Source: Trichosphaerium sp. ATCC 40318 (taxonomy: Eukaryota > Discosea > Flabellinia > Trichosidae). From it: 31,175 nt of DNA. Shown in pieces: positions 10,901-21,255 of this stretch. Within the stretch, counting starts at the first letter, position 1. The number at the start of each line of letters is the position of its first letter. Below the pieces are notes generated by a model. The model was not told where the DNA came from. It saw nothing but the letters and a program-made list of their open reading frames with translations, and did not search any database. The position numbers were made by a program, and so were the translations under genes. The stretch spans positions 1 to 31,175 of the forward strand of contig JALMLS010000180.1 of the NCBI GenBank assembly GCA_038496445.1, in the 5' to 3' direction.

Positions 10901-13730
10901 CTGACTCAGAAGCTAAATCTCGGATCTCAAAGCTATTTCCAAAATGCAATAAACGAAGTGAAGCAGGTGATGAACTTTTTGGTACAAATGTCGTTCTGCG
11001 TTCGCCTGACAGAAGAAGAAAAGGTAACAGATAGTGTGAACTCTACAACTCATTGTCAATGTATTTATTCAGGTTGTATATGGCACTGATGGATACCTTA
11101 TTATATCGCTATTACCTAAAGCTGATATGTTTTACTTTCCTCCATTGACCCATAAGGAACACAGTATTACGTTAGTTCAGACAAAGAACAAGAACCCACA
11201 TGAGTTACCACAAGTATTCTCATTATCTAAATCACCAACAGAGTGGAAGATATTATCGTACACACCTACAACAGACTCTAAAGTTGCACATAAAGTGGTA
11301 GAAACAGTCACCATAAACAAGGAAACCAATAAAATAGTACGGCGTATTTCGTATTCCATAACAATCAAACTAACAATATCACGTGTTAGTCACTACCTGA
11401 TGAATATGAGGTCATACCACATGTTTCAAAGTTCTTGGCATACACCTTTAACTCGCGAGATCTACCTGTAGACGTATTTAATGACTTGCAGAGAAGACTG
11501 AGAAGTACGACAACATGAACGGTTTAAGATAAGATACTAAACGCTAAAAATAGTTCCAAAACACAGAGTTTCGTTTGTTTTCAAACTTGATTGTACTCTC
11601 TGATTTCTATGGCAATATCATCACATTATATTATGTTGATCATAGCATCAAAATTGTCATTAGAGGCATAGCACCCCGGCTATGGATGGTAATAACATGA
11701 AATAGAAGTTTAAACATTGACATATTGTAGGAATCTCTTGATACATACTTAAAACCTTTGGACCTCACTCCAGTTTCGCTATGTCCAGTCAGCATACAAT
11801 TTAGACAGTTTGTTGAGGTTACAAACAATTCATATGAGTGCAAGAAGACAAGTGAGTGTATTAGGCATACATTTATACGCGTGTAGTTGTCATACATTAC
11901 AACTAGATTGGCATATTTCCAAGTTAACAAACTGATCATTTCTTAGACCATGTTGTCACTGAGAGTCATTTAAAAGAAGGATTTCCTGTACTCAAACATG
12001 CGCAACATAATCTATGGGGTAGCTTGCACGGAGAAAGATTTCTTAAAATAGGTGACTGGGAAACACCTCAAAAGTATCCTGGGTTACGAATCACATTTCT
12101 CACAAAAGATGAAAAAAACAAAGTACAAACCACATTTGCATACCATGACTTTCTTACTAAAGCATTGATAAGGAACGTTATGATGAGTATTTGAGAGCTA
12201 GCACCATGTTTTATGAGTTCATGGGAACTGACAGTGCTTCATTTTACGAGTTGGAGAAGATTGCGTTCTTGAACAATCCAAAACTTGAAGACAAATTCGA
12301 GGAGCAATACAATATTTTTGTCAAGAAAGTACTTCAATCTAAAAAATCAGGCAAGTCACACCCTTGGTCAGCTTTTTCTAATAGTATAGATGTGAATGAC
12401 GATTTTACTGTGGATGAAAATACACGTAAATTACAAGAACGGACTTTGAATCATTTGAAGAGCTATGTGATGCGTGTTTCAGGCAATGAGCAAATCAACC
12501 TCATACGTGGATTACACGGTACATCAGAGGTATCATATTTATTCTCATTACTACCAAGAAATAGTTAACCTTAGATTTTAGGATTCTAGTTTTAAGATCG
12601 CTTGGAGCAACTTTAGAGAACCACACGAGAATACAAAAAAGAAAGATCCAGGATACTTTGGTATGGCTTAGTAACAAGTTAGTAAAATTAACTAAAATTA
12701 CAAAAGGAGATGGTATTTACTTCACTCAATACCCTGATTGTGGTAAGTCATAATACTATCAAAGATACCCTCCCAACTCAACCAATTGGTATTGAATTAA
12801 CAAAGGAGGTAGGAAGGAAGTATGCTGAATGGGATAAAAAGGAGAAGAATCCGTGCATGTTAATATCATGGATAATGATGGGAAAACCTTATCCAGCGAC
12901 AGAACAACCAGTGCCGGGAGATCCTAAAAGTCTTCTTGGAAAAGAATGCAAGGTACAACTCTTTTTTTCTTTGTGACTTCTTATTGTTTTGTTTTCAGAA
13001 AGGTTATGATTCTCACTATGTACTCACTAAATCAACAACTGGGAAACCATGTGGCATTGATGATAAAATAGATCAAAACGAGATTGTTGTATTTTCAAAA
13101 AACCAAGTATGTAGACATCACCACTTAGTCTTTCTACTATTATTCAACAATGTTCTTATTTAATGATTTAGATTCTTCCACGATACCTTGTGTACTACAA
13201 AGCAATAGACAGTACCAATATCAAGCTATATGAGACATATGACCTCAAGTACAGGGATGCTAAATGTCTTGTTTTGTGGGTTGATGGTAATCTATCAGTT
13301 GAAAACAAGAAGATAATGGAAATGCTTAAAAACAGGCCAAAGAAGACAGAGGTACACAAGCCGAATAAAGCCATTCATCTAAAGAACTACAAAGGTATTG
13401 GTAATGAAGTCATCGTCTGAGGTTTTGGGATGGATTAATAACTTCAAAGGGTTCTGTAACAACAGATTACGTATCATCACAAATAGATATCGAAAAGGTG
13501 ATGGAGATGAGCTAGCAGCAGAGAAGTTGATCAAGAGCATTAGAAAAATCAAAACATGTGCCAAAACACCTATTATTGTTTTTTGTGGTATGTCAACTAC
13601 CCTTTATTAATCACGTGATTTTTTGTTAACGCATTGTTTGTTAGGAGACACGTCAAAGGTAAAATACCTCAAGAAAAAATACAAGAAGGTATCCATCACG
13701 AATAAAGTTCAAGATGTATTGGAGATTTAG
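7949..13730 (+). CDS. MORN-Roc-COR-PARP multidomain signalling protein
   Basis: About 24 exons join to roughly 1,367 aa. Exon 1 (7949-7976) encodes MANTDSTDN; exon 2 (8459-9379) continues at GLDIREEYE with eight or nine MORN repeats. The Roc GTPase (exons 9607-10373) has P-loop GHEGSGKTT, switch I TIGFD, DFAGQTEY and SKLD. COR follows to about 11830, with LNYLHSIGSIMFDE, MNFLVQMSFCVRL and IPHVSKFLAYTF. A PARP-like ADP-ribosyltransferase lies at about 12173-13200: LIRGLHGTSE (His), DPGYFGDGIYFTQY (Tyr), CMLISWIMMGKPYP, YDSHYVL, NEIVVF (Glu) and QILPRYLVYYK. The likely catalytic triad H-Y-E is intact, so activity is plausible. The last about 130 residues (CLVLWVDGN, RIITNRYRKGDG, TPIIVFCGDTS) form an alpha/beta domain like a receiver or TIR fold. 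Within 10777-11023 the frame requires a 16- or 19-nt intron (at 10894) or an indel. The intron at 9380-9471 also has an alternative. Confidence 0.85.
8620..9010 (+). repeat. Tandem 72-bp coding repeats (MORN units)
   Basis: Within exon 2, five or six consecutive units of 72 bp encode YKGQFK-x3-YHGDGELY-x2-DGTL. Neighbouring units are nearly identical in DNA, including silent positions, and alternate between Tyr-His-Gly-Asp and Tyr-Gln-Gly-Asn versions. This suggests recent tandem duplication. Outer units (8505-8600, 9010-9140) are more divergent. Confidence 0.85.
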
Positions 13731-13959
13731 GAATGTAAGAATAGCTTACATCTTTCCTCAACAGTTTACTATTACGCAAGTTATGTAGTTCAGACATTGC
13801 TTCTTGCTTCTACTGGCAATGGTATAAGTGCTATAATAAATTCAGGAAACTTGTGCATCAACGGTTTTTTTCCCAAAAATAATTTCAAAGACACAATTGA
13901 CATGACAAAAAAAATTCTTGTCACGCGACATCGCAAAAATGACGTTTACCTCATTTGGT

Positions 13960-14510
13960 CAACGTGTTTTGTTGACTGGTTCGAGCTACTATTTTATGAC
14001 ATTTAATGCTTTGCAATAGTGGAAGAAGAAGTATGGCAGCGTTTACACCTTGTCTGTGTTCCATTATGAATTCGTAAAGTTACACTTCAGCGTCCTGCAG
14101 TTTTCAATAACTTTCTCTTTGACAACATGAAAGCGGTAATCCGATACTTAGTGCGATGTATCTTATATGTTTATAGGAGCTTAGATTGAATAAAGGACTT
14201 GGGACATCATATGGACAAGAATACAAAGACCTAAAGAGAGTGATCGCACCAAAGTTTACAAACAACGCAATACAAAAACAGTTCGCAACAAACAAGTTGA
14301 AACATGAACGTGCCTTATGCTCTCCAAGTTAATGAATAAGATAAAAAAGAGATCCAATAGTCCGATATCTTATTGGCATATCCATTCTTCAAACCAAAAG
14401 TGCGTGATGTCTAGTTATACTTCATTGTCTTGCGCAGTGACTATTGAAGTTATTGGTACAAGTTGCCTAAAATACCAAATTCTTAATCCCTTTTTATTCT
14501 TTGATTGCAT
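13960..14510 (+). pseudogene. Cytochrome P450 N-terminal remnant
   Basis: Three in-order segments match the N-terminal third of a P450. At 14022-14070 there is WKKKYGSVYTLSV. At about 14090-14135 there is RPAVFNNFLFDNMKA, then a GTAATC donor and a TTTATAG acceptor lead to LNKGLGTSYGQEYKDLKR and VIAPKFTNNAIQ (14180-14280). At about 14440-14470 there is TIEVIGTSCL, the helix I-preceding family pattern. Frames differ between segments, and stops interrupt them. No heme-binding FxxGxRxC or ExxR motif is visible downstream. The remnant lies 3' of the MORN-Roc-COR-PARP gene in the same orientation. It is most likely a truncated copy. Confidence 0.6.
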
Positions 14511-14579
14511 CTTCTCTTCGGATTATCACCCACCCACCATCCCGACTAAATTACGAAATACGATTATTTCATAAAGTGC

Positions 14580-15384
14580 TATTGATGTAGAGTGCATATT
14601 GTATAGTTAATTGTAGCTTTTTCATAGACACCTGAAAATAAACTGACTTAATCTGAATTGTCTGTTTTTTGATACTTGCAATAATACTGTAGGAAAACAA
14701 AAAAAGGAGCGAACAAACAATCACAAAGACATCGAAGATAAAGTAAGATTCTTTCGCCTCACAAGAAATAGCACTTCTTTAGAGTGAGATATAAGCTCGT
14801 CTTCAGCTTACAAAAAACGGTAGGTGTTGATGCATTGCAAGACAAGTTAACAACGGAGAATATGTCTGCGAATCTGAAACAACAAAAACTACTGCATTGT
14901 ACAAGCAATGATGAGGCAAATGCGCTGGATTGAGATTTTCACGTGCCTATCTTTAGGCCGTGGTTAGAATATCAGCTTTGGTCCTCTACTTCAAGGTTAC
15001 CTTTACAGTAGCTCCTGTTGAAGTACCAAATTTTGTAAAAAAGGCGATACTATTTATTCGCTGACATACAAGGGTGCCTAATTTGTCTTCTAGTAAGTAC
15101 ATTCAACTCATGAGGTGGCAACAAGGTCCACGTGACTATCTTTTTAATAGGAAAATTTAGTTTGCAATGTACTCAGTCATGATACCGAAGGATTGTAACT
15201 ATCACATTGCCCTTTATGTACAAGGAGAAAACCAACAAGATTAGAGGAAAACATAAATATTTAGTTACTTTGTTCAAGTTCTGGAAGTAAAACGACAAAT
15301 TTATAACATCAAACTTTATTGTAGTTTGCAACAATTGGTATGAGCGCCAATGCCACGGCCTACAGCTATACCAATGTATATCGC
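14580..15384. other. Intergenic, no gene recognised
   Basis: I see no conserved protein fragment in this stretch. Two CACGTG sites occur (about 14941 and 15130). The right part carries the 3' flank of the minus-strand small secreted gene. A short minus-strand open stretch around 15050 is not convincing. Confidence 0.4.
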
Positions 15385-15784
15385 TTATTCGCATTCATAG
15401 CGGGTAGCTCTAGGAACGCCACCTAACCACATGGTACCATCGTAGTTATTACATCTTCCGGCGCTAGGTGTTCGCTTATTGCATCGTCTACCACAGTTTT
15501 TCTTGCCTTGTATGCTGTAGTACTAAGCTTTGAATTGAGTGGAAAGTTGAAAGTGTATGGGATGAACAACTACGTACGTAAGCGTAATTGTCTTTAGGGC
15601 AAGATCCCCAAAGGTCAGCGCAATAAGTTCCCGAACCTCCGTTAGTTTTTTCATACAATTTTGAGCACCATTTGGCTATGCACGCTTCCGCCTCTTCGTC
15701 ATTTCCTGATACTGGACATGCGAACATGAAAACTACAAAAATAATAGCCAAGGATAGCGTAGGTATTAAAGAAAAGTTGCTCAT
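15385..15784 (-). CDS. Small secreted cysteine-rich protein
   Basis: Exon 1 starts at 15784 with MSNFSLIPTLSLAIIF and continues into a signal peptide ending near PVSGND, so the product is probably secreted. The mature part has EACIAKWCSKLYEKTNGG and YCADLWGSCPKDNYAY. A GTACGT donor near 15575 and an acceptor near 15500 join it to a second exon reading KKNCGRRCNKRTPSAGRCNN and ending GVPRATRYECE at 15385. Total length is about 100 aa with roughly eight cysteines. The exact splice sites are uncertain: two acceptors keep the frame, and an ATG at 15907 is in frame but lies upstream of the signal peptide, so I prefer 15784. I do not recognise the family. Confidence 0.65.
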
Positions 15785-16430
15785 TGTGGGATTAATCCTT
15801 ATTTTTAGATTTGAACAAATGGTGTGATTTTTTATCAAATTTATTCTCAGTAGTTTGTCCGATAAATCCCCGATTTCACATAACTTCAACAACTTGAATG
15901 AAACCATTGGTTAGCTTCCAACATACCATGGTTAATAATGAACGCCAAAACAAGGGTTCAAAATTAGGGTTCAGTTAATACTCATAACACGAGACAAAGT
16001 GGAGCGGTGGAAATGTTGCAAAGTAGTCTATTACTCCAGGATAGAGATTTATCCAGTTTTTGTGCAATTGAGTGTGTCCGATGAATCTCGCTATCACGTA
16101 ACTACACGATGAACTCGAGAAATACCCGCCGTCTTAGAGCTGTCTTTTTCAATAAACACAAAGGCTGGCTTACATACAGGTGTTTCTTGAGCCTCGTGTA
16201 ACTTAGTGAAAATTGTGAGCTAGAAAAAATACTGTATCACGTGGCCGAAGGTGTTATTTAAAAAGCTGAAAAAGTTACGTTTGGTATTAATAGTAGTAAT
16301 TTCACTATGATAGGCTTGCAATTTAAAGCAAAGCATTGGCAATATTTCTACTATTCTACTAAAATTACTGTTCAACGTTTCAATAGATAACAGCGCTGAT
16401 TATGTCATTATCAGAGCACTGATAGGTCTC
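15785..16430. other. Intergenic, no gene seen
   Basis: AT-rich DNA without a recognisable frame or repeat. One CACGTG lies near 16239. The left end is the promoter side of the small secreted gene. Confidence 0.4.
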
Positions 16431-17240
16431 TTATGTGTACTTACAGTTGATTACTGCAATGAAGACGTCCAAATTTTTAGCCAAAGACTTTGAAATTGAG
16501 TACCCGCTGAACTTTTTACGGGAAGAAACTGCATCATAACTAGCCATTTGAGAAGGATTTCAAGACCCCCTTGTAGTAAGAGTTAGCATACAGGTAACAG
16601 AAAAACAACATTACCAGTGTGAAAATAAACGAGGCCATCATCCTTTAATGTATTCCAGTTGTCACATATAGCACGCCATACCTTAGTAGATATATCAAGT
16701 CTATTTCTAACTCTTGTGTATACTATATCATAAATCTCCTTCAAGTATTTATGAGGCTTTGAAGCTTCTTCTCTCTCAAAGTGTTCAAAGTGGCTGGGAA
16801 ATCATTGCCTATTATGCATTAACACAAACGTCTTGCTTGTGAATAACGTACCAAGTACAGACATCTGCTCTGTTAGGTAATCTTCTGTACCCAAAGTTGG
16901 TACGGTGTATACTTCGATATCATTGATGTGCTTGTGTAAATAGTACGCTGCAGCAGCAGCAGCTTTGACCTATGAGTTGTTATTTTCTACTTAGTGCGCA
17001 CCAGACGGTAGAACAACGTTAAATTTGCCATTTGATTCGTGCATGTCAATAAACTCTAGAAACTCTTTCGCAAGAGCGAAACGCTTGCAATAAAACTAAG
17101 AAAAAAACGTAGTACGAGCATACGAGAAAAGTTCAATAATTATTTTCTCACATTTTTCTGCTTCGCGTGAACATCCCCACGTGGTATCCATAAATCATCT
17201 GTTACTTGCTCATGGTTGCACTGGCACGCGTTCTCTGGCT
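16431..17240 (-). pseudogene. PLP-dependent enzyme (D-cysteine desulfhydrase/ACC deaminase type), probably broken
   Basis: Minus-strand segments follow the order of fold-type-II PLP enzymes related to D-cysteine desulfhydrase and ACC deaminase. From 5' to 3' they are DDLWIPRG, LAKEFLEFIDMHESNGKF then NVVLPSG, KAAAAAAYYLHKHINDIEVY, VYTVPTLGTEDYLTEQM, FPSHFEHFE, KPHKYLKEIYDIV, ICDNWNTLKDDGLVYFHTGG and QMASYDAVSS. The family's glycine/threonine phosphate loop after LPSG falls on an intron and is not clearly intact. The segment after HTGG needs a frame change to reach QMASYDAV. No N-terminal half with the PLP lysine is visible. I read it as a decayed or partial gene; sequence error is an alternative. 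Confidence 0.55.
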
Positions 17241-17453
17241 GTGCATTACGGCACTATGTTGTCTTCGAGATAGTTGAAATATCGATAATGCGTGTTCATA
17301 ATATTATTTGAATGCCTGGTTTGTTCTATTATGCAAGGTACGTCACAAACTCTATTTTAAACTTTGCAGAAGCTGCTGAAAGGTAGTCGAATTTCTCGTC
17401 TTTTTAATTTTGTGCTTCATAAGCTGCTTGTATCTGCCAAATCGCTATGCTGG

Positions 17454-18204
17454 TATTGTCTGTTTCATTCAAGTTTTACTAATATTTTCTAGAAAGTGAA
17501 TTTTTAGCACTTTTAGCAGATCTAGCAAGATCTGACACTTCTATCAAATGGTGTAGATCTATGACAATGTGAACTATTTGTGTTACAATGTGGTCCTTCA
17601 TTGTATGACTTAGGTACCTTACGGTAAGTGATAGCAAAATTTTTAATGTAAGTTTCAACATCCCATGGGATGATCGCAGCATTTTACCTACGCAAACTAT
17701 ACACAGTACGATCAAACCACAGAAGTCTAAAAGCGAATTAAAAAGGTATGATGTCCTACAAAGCTATCGCATTACCGCCAAACACGGTATGAATGCCTCA
17801 AACACTGTTTGCTGTATGTTTTGCTTCAAAAAATCAACGTATGTGTATAACTTACTAGCGCCTACCCCACGCTAACAGAAGCGCTATGGTAGCATCCAAG
17901 CAGCAATGAAGGTGTAACAACGTCAAAACCGCCCCAAAACACCACCAACGTTGCTATAGGCTTTGTAAACGCCGCTAGGCATCAAATATGTAAATAAAAA
18001 AGTTTGCTCTGGGTTTTGTTAAATCACGTGGGTTTGAAACGGTTGGATTCACTGGACAGGCTTGAGGGTAGATCACATTTAAAAAATGACAATTTGCAAG
18101 ATCTGTCAGAAGTGTCAAATCCGTCAGATCTGACAGATCGGGCAGAAACTGGGTTTTTTTGCTAAAGGTCAGTCTGTCTGAAAACTTGAATGAAACAGAC
18201 AATA
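17454..18204. mobile_element. TIR element copy 1 (Tc1/mariner-like ends, non-autonomous)
   Basis: The ends are inverted copies: TATTGTCTGTTTCATTCAAG at the left and its complement at the right, about 24 bp in all. A TA dinucleotide at each outer edge is consistent with TA target duplication as in Tc1/mariner. The interior shares most of its sequence with the second copy at 19826-20661 in the same orientation. Subterminal AGATCTGTCAG-type repeats occur near both ends. There is no transposase frame, so it behaves as a MITE-like element moved in trans. Confidence 0.85.
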
Positions 18205-18448
18205 GTAAACAAACTGTTTATTCGAGTGGCTAAATATTATGATTATTCAATTTTTCTGCTAGTACACCAGAAAGCAAATGGACTTATACGCATGAGCATA
18301 ATATGAAAAAAAAGGAGATAATATTTACTAACTTTTACTAGAAATATGAACACTCAGTTAGTTTGGTATCTATTATTACCAGCGTAAAATCCAACATACA
18401 TTGGATAAATAAGAACAAAGAAGAATAGAGTACTGCTTTGTTCTCATT

Positions 18449-19465
18449 TCAGTTTGTTGTCATTCCCTTTGCAATACAAACACCATCCTTGTATACTGAT
18501 CTTTCTTCCAAGGTTCCATCTTCAAACCATAACAAAAACTCGCCATCAGGCTTACCGTCGCTATAGTACTCACAAGATTGCATCTGGCCTGTTTCATAGT
18601 AGCTCTTTGTCTCACCATGTATCTTACCATTGCGATAATTAAGGACAGAATCAAGTTGTCCATTTTTAAACCATATTTTATTCTCACCAGATTGTTTACC
18701 AGTTTCTTCATCATAAAGACTAACCTCACGTATTTGACCGTTCGAGTACCAAAAAGTATGTTTGGACATCTTTCCTGGTTGTTTGTAAACATACAAAGAC
18801 TTCAACTCTCCATTTTTATGCCACGTTTTTTTCTCTCCAATGATCTTACCGTGTTCCATAAACATCTGACTGTGCAGCTTGCCATTTTCGTGAAACGTAC
18901 TGACTTTACCATTTACTTTATTGTCCTTGTATGTCTTCTCCTCACGCAACTGACCGAGCCTGTTCCATGACTTGTAAGCACCTTCAAGTACACCCATCTG
19001 ATAGGTTACAAGCCATTTGAGTTGTCCTTCTTCATACCACTGTCTTTTGGTACCATGTAGTGTACCATCAACATACTTAGTTTCTTCTTGTATTTTACCA
19101 TTCTTGTACCATTTTGTTGATGTTCCTTGAAGTTTCTTATTCGAAAAAAATTGTTGCATCATAAGTACACCGTTTGTATACCATCTCTTCCAGTCACCAT
19201 CCCAACCACCGTCTTTATAATGTACTTTCTGTGACATTTGACCATCATCAAACCATCCAATTTTGTATCCATTTTCTACTCCATTTTCAAATTCAATTTG
19301 CCATTTTTTTTTCCCACGATAGAATTTAATAAATAGTCCATGTTTTTCTAGTTTGTCGTTGAAGCGACTTGTGATGGCGGCTTTCTTGCATAGTAAAGGC
19401 CATTTCAACCACACTTCAGTGTCAGTATCGCATATTGATAGGTGTAGCTCTACAGGAATAGCCAT
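18449..19465 (-). CDS. F-box-like protein with MORN_2 (YwqK-type) repeats
   Basis: A single open frame of 338 aa without introns. The first about 35 residues, MAIPVELHLSICDTDTEVWL then KWPLLCKK, look like a divergent F-box. The rest is about 12 repeats of 23 residues with the pattern GE-x-K-x-WYxNGQLxxxxxYxxGKxH, the MORN_2 family. F-box-like starts reading LP-x-ELxLxICDTDxxxW followed by such repeats are typical of marseillevirus gene families, so gene exchange with such a virus is plausible, in either direction. An F-box would recruit a target to an SCF ubiquitin ligase, but function is inferred. The gene lies between two direct copies of a TIR element. The 29005-30429 gene is its paralogue. 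Confidence 0.85.
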   Translation of the reverse strand: MAIPVELHLSICDTDTEVWLKWPLLCKKAAITSRFNDKLEKHGLFIKFYRGKKKWQIEFENGVENGYKIGWFDDGQMSQKVHYKDGGWDGDWKRWYTNGVLMMQQFFSNKKLQGTSTKWYKNGKIQEETKYVDGTLHGTKRQWYEEGQLKWLVTYQMGVLEGAYKSWNRLGQLREEKTYKDNKVNGKVSTFHENGKLHSQMFMEHGKIIGEKKTWHKNGELKSLYVYKQPGKMSKHTFWYSNGQIREVSLYDEETGKQSGENKIWFKNGQLDSVLNYRNGKIHGETKSYYETGQMQSCEYYSDGKPDGEFLLWFEDGTLEERSVYKDGVCIAKGMTTN

Positions 19466-19825
19466 AAGATAGTTTTCGGTTGAAACAGGTTGTTTGCGTA
19501 TTAAATTGCCAATTACATCAAGAGCGCTTTCATAGACACTCTACGGAACGTAAGTAAGTCGGCTATTGTTTAAAACTGTTACCATTGTACTCAATTTATC
19601 TGAATGTGACTGTAAATAGAGTATTTGTGAGTTATGTGTAAAGGCGTGAGAGACAACGTGTTTATGGCTTTTAAGAAAGACCTTGACTGAGGCATTTCCG
19701 CTAAAATTCGCAGAACACAAGTCTTGTTTATCTTCCTTCTATTTTCTTAAATTAGTAAGTTACTATGTATATCACTGCTATATTGTTACACATCGCATAT
19801 GGGAACTAGAATAGAAGTAAGGCAT
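19466..19825. other. 5' flank of the F-box/MORN_2 gene
   Basis: No coding signal. It should hold the promoter of the minus-strand F-box/MORN_2 gene, but I see no clear core element. It ends at the TA flank of the second TIR element. Confidence 0.4.
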
Positions 19826-20661
19826 TATTGTCTGTTTCATTCAAGTCTTACTATTATTTTCTAGAAAGTGAGTTTTTAACACTTTTAGCAGATCTAGCAA
19901 GGTCTGACGCTTCTGTCAAATGGTGTAGATCTATGACAATGTGAACTATTTGTGTTACAATGTTGTCCTTCATTGTATGACTTAGGTACCTTCGGTAAGT
20001 GATAGCAAAATTTTCAATGTAAGTTTCAACAGACCATGGAAGATGATCGCAGCATTTTACCTACGCAAACTGTGCGCGGTACGATCAAACCACAGAAGTT
20101 TTCAATGCGCTAAAAGCGAATTAAAAAGGTATGATGTCCACAAAGCTATCACATGTCCGCCAAACACGGTATGAATGCCTCAAACACTGTTTGTCATGTT
20201 CTGATAAAAAAAATCAACGTGTATGATTTACTAGCGCTACGCTGGCCTACCCCACGCTAACAAAAGCGCTATTGCAGTATCCAAATAGCAATACAGGTGT
20301 AGTAGCTTTAAAACCTCCCCAAAACACCAGCGTTGCTGCTTTGTAAACGCCGCCAGGCGTCAAATATGTACATAAAATTGTTTGCTATGGGTTTGTTAAA
20401 TCACGTCAGTGATTTTTTACGAGCAGTACATTTACAAAAATAAAGCTAAAACAGCTTTATCCGTTTCATTTTTTTTTCAAATGTAGTACGTGCCGATTTG
20501 AAACGGTTGGATTCACTCGACAGGCGTGAGGGTGCTCACATTTAAAAAATGACAATTTGCAAGATCTGTCAGAAGTGTCAAATCCGTCAGATCTGACAGA
20601 TCGGGCAGAAACTGGATTTTTGCTAAAAGTCAGTCTCAAAACTTGAATGAAACAGACAATA
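19826..20661. mobile_element. TIR element copy 2
   Basis: Same terminal inverted repeats and TA flanks as the copy at 17454-18204, and same orientation. It is about 85 bp longer, chiefly from extra sequence near 20400-20490 that copy 1 lacks. The interior is clearly alignable along its length with scattered substitutions and small gaps. There is no transposase frame. Confidence 0.85.
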
Positions 20662-20699
20662 CACGTCATGTGATCCAAAAAATGGACAGATGAGTTTGG

Positions 20700-20995
20700 T
20701 AGTTAATTCGTGCTTGATAAGCGAGAAGGAAGCGAAGGACATCAACACTAAAATTGATGTCTATGAGACATGGTTTGCAAACGGTCAGTTGAGATGTTGT
20801 AGGAATTTAGTAAACAAAACTTAATAGAGGTGAGAGTGGTAAAAGAACAAAGGTGTATAATTATATGCATGGTAGACTACAAGGAGAACAGAAGCTGTTG
20901 CATGATAACCGACAATTGGCTTTAACGTTATTATCATAGATGGCAAAAAGCGTAGTAAGCCTAAATGGGTTCGTGATGGCCGAAAACAATACTCA
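20700..20995 (+). pseudogene. MORN_2 repeat gene fragment
   Basis: Plus-strand pieces read YETWFANGQLRCC (about 20761-20800) and HGRLQGEQKLLHDNRQL (about 20865-20920), which match the MORN_2 unit WYxNGQLxxxxxxxxGxLHGE. Stops and frame changes separate them. It is a decayed relative of the two F-box/MORN_2 genes, directly beside TIR element copy 2. Confidence 0.6.
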
Positions 20996-21255
20996 TAGCA
21001 TGATCATTTGTGCTGACATGTAGATTGCTGTAAAGCAAGAAGTTCATTTTTTCTTTTCACTAATACCATCTATGTATTTCATTAAAGTCCCTTTTGTTAC
21101 TCAAAGCGTTGACACATTAGTGTTTGTATGACATTAATGAAATGCATGGATAAGAATTCAGTGGGTCCCTCATAAAACATATGCAAGGGCGATTGTGATG
21201 TTGGTAGGAATAAACTTAAAATTAAAACATGAGGAAAACGTTTTATTGGTGTACA

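Noticed and set aside
12123..12190. Frameshift in the ROCO-PARP gene
   Set aside because: A 50-nt intron (12123-12172, GTACAA to GATAAG) restores the frame, so no indel is needed.
13352..13409. Coding continuation VHKPNKAIHLKNYK after the PARP domain
   Set aside because: Reading through reaches a stop at GNEVIV; removing 13352-13409 as a GTAC...AAG intron keeps the downstream domain in frame.
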